A stretch of DNA of 64,000 nucleotides from 21-14-0-10-47-8 sp966211455 (GTDB lineage: Bacteria; Bdellovibrionota; Bdellovibrionia; Bdellovibrionales; Bdellovibrionaceae): NCBI GenBank assembly GCA_966211455.1, contig CBIHNI010000010.1, forward strand, positions 1 through 64,000. The letters run 5' to 3'. Made by a program: the position numbers and the translations under genes. Positions 31,386 through 40,251 of this stretch are shown piece by piece. Under the pieces are notes generated by a model, which did not search any database, was not told where the DNA came from, and was given only the letters and a program-made list of their open reading frames with translations. How positions within the stretch are numbered: position 1 is the first letter of the stretch; each line of letters begins with the position of its first letter.

Positions 31386-32606
31386 ATGAGTCCATTTAAG
31401 CCTTTTCAAGTCAATGTTTCAGATGTCCAATTGAAAGATCTGAAAGAGCGTCTTGCCAAGACCCTATTTCCAAGCGAGATCAAAGAGCACGGCTTGAAAG
31501 CGGGGCCGACGGTTGCTTTCCTGAAATCTCTCACGGATGAGTTGCAGAACAATTACGATTGGAAAAAGCACGAAGCCATCATCAATCGCTATCCCCAGTT
31601 TGTGACGGAAATCGACGGGCAGACGATTCACTTTCTGCACGTGGAATCAAAAATCAAAGAGGCACGTCCCCTGATGCTGATCCACGGATGGCCGGGTTCA
31701 TTTGTCGAATTTTTAGATGTGATCGAACCCCTGACGAATCCCATCAAATACGGTGGCAAGGCCGAAGACGCTTTTCATTTGGTGATTCCGTCGATCCCGG
31801 GCTTTGGATTTTCGGGTCCGACCAAAGAAGCGGGCTGGAACAATGATCGCATCGCAGCCGCGTTTCACACGTTGATGCAAAATCTTGGCTACACCAAGTA
31901 TGGCGTTCAGGGCGGGGATGCGGGGGCGGTGATCGCACCGGCGATGGGGCGACTGGCTCCGGATCATGTCACAGGAATCCACGTGAATGCGGCGACCCTG
32001 GGATTTATCCCGATGGGGCCTGTGGGTGAAAGCGATCTGGCGACAATGACGGATCAAGAAAAGATCCGCATGCAGCGCATGCAAAAATTTATGCAGGAGC
32101 GATTTGCGTTTAATATGCTGCAATCGACACGCCCGCAATCGCTGGCTTTTGCGATCACCGATTCGCCGGCGGGTCTTCTGGCCTGGATGAGCGAGCTTTT
32201 CACCGAGTTCGGTGAAAAGCCCGAGATGATTCAAAAAGAAAAGTTCTTAACCAATTTCATGATTTATTGGCTGACCGGAACGGCGGCGTCTTCGATTCGT
32301 CTTTACTTTGAAAACGCCAATGATCCCAATGCTTGGGCGCCTAAAGAAAATTCGGGCGTTCCGACCGGGGTTGCGGTTTTCCAGAAAGCCGACATCGCCA
32401 TTCGCCGATTTGCCGAACAAGGCAACACAATTGCCCGTTGGACCGAATTCGACAAAGGAAACCATTTCCCCGCAATGGAGGTTCCCGAGATTTTGGTGCA
32501 GGACATCCGAAGCTTCTTTGCGGGGCTTAAAGAACAGTCCGGTGAAGTCGGTTTTGTCGGTCGCTTTTCTGAACGTCAGGTAGACGTCAGCCCAACAGTT
32601 CGTTAG
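31386..32606 (+). CDS. Epoxide hydrolase (EHN-type alpha/beta hydrolase)
   Basis: 406 aa. An N-terminal EHN domain (FKPFQVNVSDVQLKDLKERL) is followed by the alpha/beta-hydrolase core: oxyanion HGWPGSFVEFLDVIEPL near residue 103, the nucleophile elbow VQGGDAGAVI (catalytic Asp near 178) and a C-terminal KGNHFPAMEVPE bearing the catalytic His near 362. The lid region includes Tyr residues expected to bind the epoxide. It resembles microsomal-type/juvenile-hormone epoxide hydrolases, cytoplasmic here. A good ribosome site (aaggagaag) precedes ATG 31386. It may be regulated by the AraC gene upstream. Confidence 0.88.
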   Translation: MSPFKPFQVNVSDVQLKDLKERLAKTLFPSEIKEHGLKAGPTVAFLKSLTDELQNNYDWKKHEAIINRYPQFVTEIDGQTIHFLHVESKIKEARPLMLIHGWPGSFVEFLDVIEPLTNPIKYGGKAEDAFHLVIPSIPGFGFSGPTKEAGWNNDRIAAAFHTLMQNLGYTKYGVQGGDAGAVIAPAMGRLAPDHVTGIHVNAATLGFIPMGPVGESDLATMTDQEKIRMQRMQKFMQERFAFNMLQSTRPQSLAFAITDSPAGLLAWMSELFTEFGEKPEMIQKEKFLTNFMIYWLTGTAASSIRLYFENANDPNAWAPKENSGVPTGVAVFQKADIAIRRFAEQGNTIARWTEFDKGNHFPAMEVPEILVQDIRSFFAGLKEQSGEVGFVGRFSERQVDVSPTVR

Positions 32607-32659
32607 ACTTTTCCTGAAAAGGGGTCGTTGAGACCCCTTATTGAGATCAGGAGTGGTAT

Positions 32660-33175
32660 ATGAAAAACATCATGATGGGCATCGGCTTTCTTTTTCTTGT
32701 TGGTTGCGTCAGCGCACCGCCAATGGGGCGCAAGCTTTCGGCTTCTGAAATTCAGGAGCACGGATTCACCCGCGGGCAAGAGCATCTGAAGTGCGACAAG
32801 GACGCCAATCAAATCGAAACCTGCCGCAAATTTTTCTGCACCAATCCCATCGCCGGCGATTTTGAATGCTACGATCAAGAAGCGACTGAAGAAGACAAAG
32901 CCAATTTCCGCCAGCAGCTGAACACAAAGGTCGCAGGTGCTGCGACAGACAATTGCAAATTCGTCGAAAGTGGCGCATCGGCTTCATGCTCGAGCCAATC
33001 GGTGGATGAAAAAGGTGTCCGCACCCGCGTGATCTGTGTCGGCGCGAAAGAAGACAAGGCGCCAAAGGCCATGCGCGGAACCTGCGTATTTGAAGAATGC
33101 TCGGGGAAGGATCTAAAGACCTGCAGCCGCAAGGGGAATGCTGCGGTTTTGGGATGGAAGGCTGAGACTAAATAA
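32660..33175 (+). CDS. Small cysteine-rich lipoprotein
   Basis: 171 aa. The signal MKNIMMGIGFLFLVGC has a lipobox (FLVGC), so Cys16 is probably lipidated and the protein membrane-anchored. The remainder contains about ten cysteines in C-x5-6-C spacing (CRKFFCTN, CYDQ, CKFVE, CSSQ, CVGA, CVFEEC, CSRKG), suggesting disulphides in the periplasm or on the surface. No domain is recognised. It follows the epoxide hydrolase by 54 bases on the same strand, with its own ribosome site (ggagtggta). Confidence 0.75.
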   Translation: MKNIMMGIGFLFLVGCVSAPPMGRKLSASEIQEHGFTRGQEHLKCDKDANQIETCRKFFCTNPIAGDFECYDQEATEEDKANFRQQLNTKVAGAATDNCKFVESGASASCSSQSVDEKGVRTRVICVGAKEDKAPKAMRGTCVFEECSGKDLKTCSRKGNAAVLGWKAETK

Positions 33176-33189
33176 GTCTCAAGCCCCTT

Positions 33190-33519
33190 CTAAAACCCAA
33201 CCCCATTCTCAAAATAACTCTCCCGCAGTAGCGCCACGAAAACCACCGCGATAAATTCCGCACTCGAATACTTCCGTGCGATCTCCGTAATCCTCTTCGC
33301 GCAAAGCTCTTTCGTTTCCTGGCCGCGGTCGAACCAGAGCACTTCGATCATCGGGTCGCCTTCGGTTGCGACTCCGTCTTTGTAGAATTGGGTGGCCACT
33401 TTCTCGACCGTGAAATTGTCCGCAGGGGTTTGCATGATCTTTGAAAGCTCACCCGGCAGCTCCAGACTTAACTTCTGAACGATGGCTTCGCTGAAAGCGC
33501 GGGCTCGGATGTGGGGCAT
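33190..33519 (-). CDS. DUF1904 family protein
   Basis: 109 aa. It starts MPHIRARAFSEAIVQKLSLELPGELSKIM; Pro1-after-Met and the FTVEKVATQFYKDG and IEVLWFDRGQETKE pattern match DUF1904, a tautomerase-like (MIF fold) family whose N-terminal proline is often catalytic. It is cytoplasmic. It lies 11 bases downstream of the SDR-like gene and probably shares its transcript. Confidence 0.75.
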   Translation of the reverse strand: MPHIRARAFSEAIVQKLSLELPGELSKIMQTPADNFTVEKVATQFYKDGVATEGDPMIEVLWFDRGQETKELCAKRITEIARKYSSAEFIAVVFVALLRESYFENGVGF

Positions 33520-33530
33520 GAAGCAGTCTC

Positions 33531-34172
33531 CTAGATGTCGGCGGGGTCGATGATTTCGGTGCCGGGCTTTGCGGTGATTCCAAGGTTTAGCATTCGGTCA
33601 GCCAAATGATCGGCTTTGGTGGCGATTGTTTTTTCCAAGCGCTCTGGCAAAATCGGCGAGAGCACTTTGAAAACGGCGGTGGCGAAATTTTCGCCGGCTC
33701 GGGATTCGCTTCGTTCGCCTAGCAGCAGGCCGGGGCGGAAAATCGATAGGCTTCTTAAGTTCAAGGCCATTATCGCCTCTTCGGTTTCGCCTTTGACCTT
33801 GTTGTAGAAGATCGCGGATTTGGCGTTTGCACCCATGGCGGAAACCAGCACAAAGCTTTGCGCGCTGTTGGCTTTCGCCACGCGCCCAAATTCAACAATC
33901 GCGTCGAAATCCACCTTGCGGAAATTTTCCTGACTGCCGGCGATCTTGATCGTTGTGCCCAGGCAGCAGAAATACACGTCGCCCTTGAGCTTTTCAGACG
34001 GGTCTGCAAGCTTTGAAAAATCAGGAATGATCACCTGACTTAATTCTGGATTTTGAATCGGCAAAGGCCGTCTGGCGACGGAGACGACTTGCGTGAAGCT
34101 TGGGTTTGTTAGAAGTTTTTGGATTAAGATGGATCCGACCAGGCCGGTGGCGCCGGCGATGACTGCTTTCAT
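33531..34172 (-). CDS. NAD(P)-binding oxidoreductase (HTATIP2/TIP30-like, atypical SDR)
   Basis: 213 aa. The N-terminal Rossmann loop is MKAVIAGATGLVGSILIQKLL (G-A-T-G-L-V-G). YFCCLGTTIKIAGSQENFRKVDF and FVLVSAMGANAKSAIFYNKVKGE supply the SDR-a Ser and YxxxK (Y-N-K-V-K). LRSLSIFRPGLLLGERSESR follows. These are the marks of atypical SDRs such as TIP30/HTATIP2 and the YwnB group. The substrate is unknown. Divergent from the methyltransferase at 34325. Confidence 0.8.
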   Translation of the reverse strand: MKAVIAGATGLVGSILIQKLLTNPSFTQVVSVARRPLPIQNPELSQVIIPDFSKLADPSEKLKGDVYFCCLGTTIKIAGSQENFRKVDFDAIVEFGRVAKANSAQSFVLVSAMGANAKSAIFYNKVKGETEEAIMALNLRSLSIFRPGLLLGERSESRAGENFATAVFKVLSPILPERLEKTIATKADHLADRMLNLGITAKPGTEIIDPADI

Positions 34173-34324
34173 ATGACAAGCGTACTATGCTAAATGACGA
34201 AATAGAACTTCGAAAATCTGTCTCTAGATCCCCGGTGATCCCGACCAGAGTCAGCGCAGATATGCTGCAGCAATAACCGCGTTGGCTTTGGACGTCCCCA
34301 AGGCTTTTCGCATATGATTGAGGC

Positions 34325-34933
34325 ATGAAGCCACCCAAGCTGCGCCCCGTGATCGATATCTACGAAGACAGCGCCCCGTTCTGGGCGGCCGAGCGATCGC
34401 AAAGCCCGTTTCGCGAAAAGAAGTACATGGACATGATGCTGGCTAAGCTATCGCCAGGTGATGCGCTTTTGGATCTGGGTTGCGGCAGTGGTTTTCCGAT
34501 CGCTGATTATTTTCTGCAACATAAAATCAAGGTGACCGGTGTGGATGCGGCCCCTGCCATGATCGCGGTCGCAAAAGCCAAATACCCCCAGGCTCGGTGG
34601 CAGGTTGCCGATATGCGAAGCCTGAACCTGAGCCAGAAATTCGACGCCTTAGTCGCCTGGGACAGTTTTTTTCATCTTGATTTCGCCGAACAGGAAAAAA
34701 TGTTTCCGATTTTTCGTGCACATCTCAATCTGGGTGGGATTCTGATCTTTACTTCGGGCCCCGAGCGGGGAGAGGCGATTGGCGACATGAATGGTCATCC
34801 TCTTTTTCATGCCTCTTTGTCGCCGGCCGAATATCGAAGGCTGCTAGAAACCAATGGCTTTGAAATAGTTCATTTTGCATCGCAGGATCCCGATTGTGGT
34901 GGGCACACGGTCTGGGTCTGCCAGGTTGCTTGA
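34325..34933 (+). CDS. Class I SAM-dependent methyltransferase
   Basis: 202 aa. The SAM motif I is ALLDLGCGSGFPIADYFL near residue 48-65, motif II/post-I VTGVDAAPAMIAVAK, and DALVAWDSFFHLDFAEQ further on. This is a small, non-specific-type methyltransferase with no extra domain. The start MKPPKLRPVIDIYEDSAPFW is the usual preamble for this group. It lies alone, divergent from the atypical SDR and 82 bases before cspA-like. Confidence 0.85.
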   Translation: MKPPKLRPVIDIYEDSAPFWAAERSQSPFREKKYMDMMLAKLSPGDALLDLGCGSGFPIADYFLQHKIKVTGVDAAPAMIAVAKAKYPQARWQVADMRSLNLSQKFDALVAWDSFFHLDFAEQEKMFPIFRAHLNLGGILIFTSGPERGEAIGDMNGHPLFHASLSPAEYRRLLETNGFEIVHFASQDPDCGGHTVWVCQVA

Positions 34934-35014
34934 AGTTCTTTGAAGCCTTTCCGGAAAAAATAGGTCAGAATGAGGGTTCAAACGAACCTTCGGGTTCCTA
35001 ACCAGTGAGAGAAA

Positions 35015-35209
35015 ATGCAGACGGGTAAAGTTAAGTTTTTCAATGCAGGCAAAGGTTTTGGATTTATCACACCGGACAATGGCGGTAAGGACGTTTTCGT
35101 TCACGTCAGTGATTTGGGTGGCGCACAGCTGAACGAAGGCGACAAAGTCGAATTTGAAATCGTTCAAGGCAAAAAAGGCCCACAAGCCAGCCAAGTTCGC
35201 GTTCTGTAA
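35015..35209 (+). CDS. Cold-shock-domain protein
   Basis: 64 aa. The single cold-shock domain has RNP1-like GFGFITPDNG and RNP2-like VFVHVSDL, as in CspA/CspL proteins: MQTGKVKFFNAGKGFGFIT. It binds single-stranded RNA/DNA and melts secondary structure. The gene is monocistronic. A long imperfect stem (ggcgcgg-ctcg ... cgagatcgcgccttttt, about 35222-35298) downstream could act as its terminator. Confidence 0.93.
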   Translation: MQTGKVKFFNAGKGFGFITPDNGGKDVFVHVSDLGGAQLNEGDKVEFEIVQGKKGPQASQVRVL

Positions 35210-35329
35210 TCGGATCTGATTAGGGCGCGGCTCGCTTCAGGGATTGGATGATTTGATCCAAGCTCCCCAGAAATCGAGATCGCGCCTTTTTCACGGGGCA
35301 GCCGTCAGCATCAATATAAATTTGAATCA

Positions 35330-35695
35330 TCAGTGCACGCTGATCCCCAGTGAAAAGCTTGCCACCAAGACGACAAAAACAGAAATCGCAATCGCGGCCA
35401 GCACACGTTCTTTCTGCGCCAGAAATAAAATTCCCGTCAATAACACGCGGACGACTGGCAAAAGCACCAAAACTGTCAGGCCCAAATAGCTGATCAACAA
35501 ACCATAGCGGCCTTGGGTCAGGCAGTCCTGCAGCGATTGCATCAGGCTCAGCGAATGATAATCTTTAAACTGCATCAGCTGATCGCCATTTGCAGAAATA
35601 TCCCACAACCAACCAACGGCAATAAAAAGGCCTGCGATCAAAACGCCGATGCGCAAAAGCTTTGCGATTTTCAGTTCCAGATCCGAAAGCGTCAT
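35330..35695 (-). CDS. DUF1634 membrane protein
   Basis: 121 aa with three to four membrane helices (IGVLIAGLFIAVGWLWDIS, GLLISYLGLTVLVLLPVVRVLLTGILF, VLAAIAISVFVVLVASFSLG). DUF1634 proteins are typically encoded next to TauE/SafE permeases, as here: the stop of the permease overlaps this start by 4 bases. It is probably an accessory subunit of that transporter. Gene order permease then DUF1634 is the common one. Confidence 0.85.
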   Translation of the reverse strand: MTLSDLELKIAKLLRIGVLIAGLFIAVGWLWDISANGDQLMQFKDYHSLSLMQSLQDCLTQGRYGLLISYLGLTVLVLLPVVRVLLTGILFLAQKERVLAAIAISVFVVLVASFSLGISVH

Positions 35696-36507
35696 TGCAG
35701 TCCTTTCATGATCATTTGGATCGACACGATGGCCAGCACGATGACAAATATTTTCCGGATCAGCATTGCCGGCAGCTTCACCATCAGTTTCGCACCAAAG
35801 AAGGATCCGATAATAATCCCGACCGACACGGGGGCCGCAATTTCAGGCCGGACATCGCCGCGCAAAAAATAAGCGCCCGCGCTGGCCGAAGCGGTGACGC
35901 CGATCATGAAATTGGATGTGGCCGAAGACACCTTGATCGGAAGCTTCATCGCCCCATCCATGGCCAGCACTTTTAAAATGCCGCTGCCAATCCCCAAAAG
36001 GGCGGACAAGATGCCGGCGCCAAACATCGCGAAAAGTCCCAAGGGGACTTGCTCGACTTTGTACGCGATGACACCGCCGCGACCATCTGGGAAGGTGGAA
36101 TCAAGTTTTAGCTTATCAGCCCAAGGGTGATTGGTTTTTGAGATGTGCTCTTCACGAGCGCGCAACATCGAAATCGCCGAGAAGAAAAGAAAGCCACCGA
36201 AAAGCAAAAATAAAATCTGCGCCTTGATATAGCTTGCGACCAGAAATCCGACGATCGCCCCCGAGACGGTTCCGATTTCCAGCAGGACTCCTAAGCGCAA
36301 ATTGGTCAGCGAATCGCGCAGGTAACTGGCCGCCGCGCCGGACGAAGTCGCAACGATTGAAATCAGACTGGCGGCAATGGCGTAGCGGATGTCGATACCA
36401 TATCCCAAAGTTAAAGCAGGGATGATGATAATGCCGCCACCCAAGCCCAGTAACGAGCCCAAAGCTCCGGCTAAGATGGCGGTCAGTAAAAGAAGAATCT
36501 CGTGCAT
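35692..36507 (-). CDS. TauE/SafE family sulfite/organosulfonate exporter
   Basis: 271 aa with about eight membrane helices. The first helix carries LAGALGSLLGLGGGIIIIPAL and the fourth-to-sixth loop repeats the motif as FGAGILSALLGIGSGILKVLAM; this internal duplication with the G-L-G-G-G signature defines the family. Such proteins export sulfite, sulfoacetate or move other sulphur compounds. The coupled DUF1634 gene supports the call. The substrate is not identified. Confidence 0.9.
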   Translation of the reverse strand: MHEILLLLTAILAGALGSLLGLGGGIIIIPALTLGYGIDIRYAIAASLISIVATSSGAAASYLRDSLTNLRLGVLLEIGTVSGAIVGFLVASYIKAQILFLLFGGFLFFSAISMLRAREEHISKTNHPWADKLKLDSTFPDGRGGVIAYKVEQVPLGLFAMFGAGILSALLGIGSGILKVLAMDGAMKLPIKVSSATSNFMIGVTASASAGAYFLRGDVRPEIAAPVSVGIIIGSFFGAKLMVKLPAMLIRKIFVIVLAIVSIQMIMKGLQ

Positions 36508-36510
36508 AAA

Positions 36511-37128
36511 TTAATCCGTGTGCATGAACGTGAAAGGAACATAATGCCAGTAAGCATTTTCTTTGAAATTGAGAAGAATCGGTTTTTGCGAAGTGCCGTT
36601 CAGCTTCACGCCATTCAGAGCGATGACCGCATGTTCGGGGAAAGGCTGGCTGTCGAATTCAAAACGCAGATAATGTCCGGTTTTATTTTCGGCAAAGATC
36701 TGGCTGAGAGCTTGAATCATCGTGGGCTTCATCGCTTTGCCGCCGTCAAAGGTCAGGGTGACCTCGTTCAAATCCAGATCCACAGTTTTTCCCGGCAGCG
36801 AGCTGACCTGAAGATCCAAGGTCGTGTATTTGATTTTCGGATTTCCCAGTGAGATCGGAATGATCGGGATCAGCAAAGGTCCCACCAAATCAGTTCCGAT
36901 CACATATTCGGAACGCAAAGCCAGATAAATCTTTGCGCCTTCCAGATCGACGATGACTTCGTCATAATGAGCAATCGGGTAAGGATGCGTCGTGCGGGCT
37001 TGCGATTCGGTCTTCGATTCAGAGCCATCGAACTGCAGATACTTGTGCACGTGCGCCGTCGAACATCCCGTCAGGGAAAGGGCGAAAAGCATCCACAGAA
37101 ACCATCTTGCTTGCGGCGAACTTTGCAT
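36511..37128 (-). CDS. Lipoprotein, hypothetical
   Basis: 205 aa. The signal sequence FLWMLFALSLTGC ends in a lipobox (SLTGC), so it should be lipid-anchored. The body is beta-rich without recognised domain; IVDLEGAKIYLALRSEYVIG and KTVDLDLNEVTLTFDGG are its most regular parts. It ends 3 bases before the TauE/SafE gene start and may be in one operon with it. Possibly an envelope protein of unknown role. Confidence 0.7.
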   Translation of the reverse strand: MQSSPQARWFLWMLFALSLTGCSTAHVHKYLQFDGSESKTESQARTTHPYPIAHYDEVIVDLEGAKIYLALRSEYVIGTDLVGPLLIPIIPISLGNPKIKYTTLDLQVSSLPGKTVDLDLNEVTLTFDGGKAMKPTMIQALSQIFAENKTGHYLRFEFDSQPFPEHAVIALNGVKLNGTSQKPILLNFKENAYWHYVPFTFMHTD

Positions 37129-37429
37129 TCTTCGATGCTATGCCGGAAGTGCCATCGGGGCTAGCAGATTTCACCACCGCTTCGGTGACTGATTGCGCCA
37201 CCGATGTGGGTTGGACAGAGGTTTATCGCTTTGCTGTGGTAAAAGAGACGAGCATCATCTGCCGGCGCGCGGATCTCAAGAACGCTCGGGAGATGCGGCC
37301 CTATTTCGGGCCCTGTCGAAAGCTTTGACAGATACTTTCGACATAAACGATTGAGCCGTCCAACCAGCCAAGCTTTGGCTTTGCAAATTTCCCTGCCGAG
37401 GTCATTTTGTATTTAACAAAGGGAGATTT
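37129..37429. other. Gene-free intergenic stretch with one hairpin
   Basis: The 301 bases between the lipoprotein gene (leftward) and the secreted protein at 37430 (rightward) hold no convincing gene. A hairpin with 8-bp arms GTCGAAAG/CTTTCGAC spans 37315-37342. Promoters for both divergent genes are expected here, but none is clear. Confidence 0.5.
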
Positions 37430-37912
37430 ATGAAACGACTGATGAACTTGGTTTGCTTTGGTGCTTGTGTGTTCTCGGCAACGGCTTTTGCCGCAGGCGA
37501 AGTGAATGCAAAAGAAGGCCAAAATGCCAACATCGATATTTCAATCAATTCAAATTGCCGCTCGGCTGATGCTTCAAAAAAGTTGATTTTCGATTCCGCC
37601 GGAACTGAAATTCTGCTGAAAAGTGTCGGATCTATTCATGATACGGGCGAAAAAACTTTGGGTGTCATGATCGTGCCTTCGAAAGACTCGAAAAATGCAC
37701 CGGTCGAGAAAATCATGATCTTGAAAACGGAAGGATCGCTTGATGGCGGCAAAAAAGCGTACAGCTTTTCCAAATTCGGAGTCACCTTCAATGTGACATC
37801 CATCCGAATGGCGGGCGTGAAGGGCTTCGAAGAGACTTTGGAAATCAAAACAGAAGTTCAGGAATCCGCGCAGACAACCACAAAATCTGAAGCAACTTTT
37901 GTTTGCGAGTAA
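37430..37912 (+). CDS. Secreted (periplasmic) hypothetical protein
   Basis: 160 aa. A Sec signal (MKRLMNLVCFGACVFSATAFAAG) with an AFA-A cleavage site precedes a beta-rich mature domain of about 138 residues with two cysteines (SNCRSAD near 43, and the penultimate FVCE) that could form a disulphide. No domain was recognised. The ribosome site aaagggaga lies just upstream of ATG 37430. It is convergent with the aldo/keto reductase gene. Confidence 0.75.
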   Translation: MKRLMNLVCFGACVFSATAFAAGEVNAKEGQNANIDISINSNCRSADASKKLIFDSAGTEILLKSVGSIHDTGEKTLGVMIVPSKDSKNAPVEKIMILKTEGSLDGGKKAYSFSKFGVTFNVTSIRMAGVKGFEETLEIKTEVQESAQTTTKSEATFVCE

Positions 37913-37972
37913 AGCTTTTAATTCAATGAACCCCAAAAGGCTCCGGCGCTCCCGGAGCCTTTTCTTCAACTC

Positions 37973-39004
37973 CTAGTTCGCGACGGCGGGTAAGCCGGGG
38001 ATCAGCTGCTTAAAGCCTTGCTGATGCCAGTAAGGGTAAGGCCAGCCCGGATGGCTGACTTTGTCCAGTCGCGCGACTTCTTCGTCCGTCAAACGCCAAC
38101 CGATGGCGCCCAGGTTTTGTTTCAACTGTTCTTCGTTTCTGGCGCCCACCACGATGTTTGAGATCGTCGGTTTGCGCAGGATCCAGTTCAGCGCCACTTG
38201 CGGTATGGTTTTGTTTCGTTCTTTGGCGATTTTTTCCAGTTCGTCGACAATCGGGAAAAGTTTTTCGTCTTCGTAAGGGACGAATTTGATTTGCCCCAAG
38301 CGGCTATCTTTCGGTGCGGTTTGGCCGCGTTTGATTTTTCCGCTCAAAGCGCCGCCAGCCAGTGGGCTCCAGACCATCGATCCAACGCCTTGATCAAGTC
38401 CCAATGGCAACAGTTCCCATTCGGCATCGCGACCCACCAGCGAGTAATAAATTTGGTGCGCGACATAACGGCTTAAACCTTGGCGCTCGGAAACCGAAAG
38501 TGATTTCATCAAATGCCAAGCCGAATAGTTTGAACATGCGATGTAGCGGACCTTTCCGCTTTGAACGAAATCATTCAGGGTTTGCAAGGTTTCTTCGACC
38601 GGGGTGTTGGCGTCCATCCCATGCATCATATACAGATCGACATAATCGGTTTGCAAACGACGCAGGCTATTGTGCAATTGCCGGGTCAGATTTTGCCGAG
38701 ACGATCCATAATCATTCACGCCATCGCCCATGGGGAAGGTGGCCTTCGTGCAAAGTAAAAGATTCTGGCGCTGACCTTGGATGGCCTGACCCAAGATTTC
38801 TTCCGCGGCCCCTTGTGAATACACATTGGCCGTGTCGAAAAAGTTAAGCCCCGAGTCCATGCAAATATTCACCAATCGCTTGGCTTCCGCCACGTCGGTC
38901 GAACCCCAAGCTTTAAAGAAATCTCCGCCACCACCAAAGGTCGCCGTTCCGTAACTTAAAACCGGAACCATCAGTCCCGATTGACCTAATCTTCTATACT
39001 CCAT
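37973..39004 (-). CDS. Aldo/keto reductase
   Basis: 343 aa. Starts MEYRRLGQSGLMVPVLSYGTATFGG. FFDTANVYSQGAAEEILGQAI contains catalytic Asp and Tyr, the lysine appears in LLLCTKATFP, and His in YVDLYMMHGMD, so the D-Y-K-H tetrad is intact. NADPH-dependent reduction of aldehydes/ketones is expected; the substrate is unknown. It overlaps the MFS gene by 11 bases and is co-transcribed with it, under likely control of the divergent ArsR-type regulator. Confidence 0.9.
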   Translation of the reverse strand: MEYRRLGQSGLMVPVLSYGTATFGGGGDFFKAWGSTDVAEAKRLVNICMDSGLNFFDTANVYSQGAAEEILGQAIQGQRQNLLLCTKATFPMGDGVNDYGSSRQNLTRQLHNSLRRLQTDYVDLYMMHGMDANTPVEETLQTLNDFVQSGKVRYIACSNYSAWHLMKSLSVSERQGLSRYVAHQIYYSLVGRDAEWELLPLGLDQGVGSMVWSPLAGGALSGKIKRGQTAPKDSRLGQIKFVPYEDEKLFPIVDELEKIAKERNKTIPQVALNWILRKPTISNIVVGARNEEQLKQNLGAIGWRLTDEEVARLDKVSHPGWPYPYWHQQGFKQLIPGLPAVAN

Positions 39005-40172
39005 TTTTTTTCTTCTCCGTTAAAAAGTAAAGCAAGGCACAAAAAGGCAAAGCAAATCCCACGGTCGCGGTCATACCCCATCCACCATGAGAAAAAGACC
39101 AGGCTCCTAGGCCTGATCCCAAAGCGCCGCCGACGAAAATTGTCGCGACATAAAGACCATTGAAGCGATTGCGATATTCAGGCTGCATTGAAAACAAAGT
39201 TCTTTGTCCCAAGACAAGATTGGCAATGACTGCCGCATCCAAAATCACGGCCGCAAAAACCAAAAGGGCGACAGACACTGCGGTCCCAAACGGCAGGAAA
39301 TAGCAAAGTACAAAAGACGCGCAGGCCACAATGATTGCGGTCAAGGTTCCTTGTTGGCTCCAGCCACGGTCGGCTGCTTTGCCCGCGTAAGGGGCGACGA
39401 TCGCGCCACCCACGCCCGCCAACGCGAAAAGCGCGATCTGAACTTGGGTGAATTGAAAGGCTGGGCTCATCAGCAAAAGTGGAGTCGCCGTCCAAAACAA
39501 ACAGAAGGATCCAAAAAGAAAAGCTTGATACAAAGATCGTCGTCTTAAAACTTCGTTGCTGAGCGGAAGCTTCACCATGGATCGCAAAAGATTTTGGTAA
39601 TTCAAATCGGGATTCGAAGCCGCCCGCGGCGGCAAGGCGAAAAACAAGGCCACCCACAAAATCAACATCAGACCGGCTGAGAAAATAAACACCGCATGCC
39701 ACGAATACTGCGACAAAAGGCTTGCCGCCGGTCGTGACAACATGATTCCGATCATCAGACCGCTCATCAATTGTCCGACCATTTGTCCGCGTTTTTCATC
39801 ACTGGCAAAGCTTGCTGTGTAGGGAACGATGACCTGCACGCAGGCGGCGCCAAGACCGGTTGCGAAAGCTGCGATAAAGTAGGGGATCAGATCGGTCACA
39901 AAAGCCAATCCCAAAAGGCCCACGATCGTGACGACAATCAGTGACAGAATCAGTTTGCGATTTTCAAAAATATCGCCGGCCGGCACCAGCAGCAAGACAC
40001 CGATCCCGTAACCCGCTTGCGTGAGCGTCACCACCAAGCCTGCAAAACCAGGTGACAATCCCAAGGCCTGGCTGATCATCGCAACCAGCGGCTGGGCGTA
40101 ATAAAGATTGGCGGCAATCATGCCGACCGAAGCGGCCATTAGAAAAGCAAAGAAGCGAGAAGATGTGCTCAT
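38994..40172 (-). CDS. MFS transporter (drug-efflux type)
   Basis: 392 aa with 12 predicted membrane helices. Loop 2-3 carries PAGDIFENRKLILS in place of the G-x-x-x-D-R-x-G-R-R motif. FASDEKRGQMVGQLMSGLMIGIMLSRPAASL is typical of the YnfM/AraJ-like group. It begins 20 bases left of a palindromic operator (40193-40216) and faces the ArsR-type gene. The order MFS-aldo/keto reductase behind an ArsR regulator suggests detoxification of a small molecule. Confidence 0.88.
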   Translation of the reverse strand: MSTSSRFFAFLMAASVGMIAANLYYAQPLVAMISQALGLSPGFAGLVVTLTQAGYGIGVLLLVPAGDIFENRKLILSLIVVTIVGLLGLAFVTDLIPYFIAAFATGLGAACVQVIVPYTASFASDEKRGQMVGQLMSGLMIGIMLSRPAASLLSQYSWHAVFIFSAGLMLILWVALFFALPPRAASNPDLNYQNLLRSMVKLPLSNEVLRRRSLYQAFLFGSFCLFWTATPLLLMSPAFQFTQVQIALFALAGVGGAIVAPYAGKAADRGWSQQGTLTAIIVACASFVLCYFLPFGTAVSVALLVFAAVILDAAVIANLVLGQRTLFSMQPEYRNRFNGLYVATIFVGGALGSGLGAWSFSHGGWGMTATVGFALPFCALLYFLTEKKKNGV

Positions 40173-40192
40173 AGATATTTCTTTGTGAAAGT

Positions 40193-40216
40193 CTTGTTAG
40201 ATAAGTATCGAACAAG
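40193..40216. promoter_or_regulatory. Operator 1, upstream of MFS/aldo-keto reductase operon
   Basis: CTTGTTAGATA-ag-TATCGAACAAG is a 24-bp palindrome with one mismatched pair. It shares the TGTTAGATA half-site with the second operator 60 bases away, next to the regulator gene. It sits 20 bases before the MFS start, in the position of a repressor site. Confidence 0.65.
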
Positions 40217-40251
40217 AGATGTAGCGCCAGACTTGCAAACAGGCAAGAAGA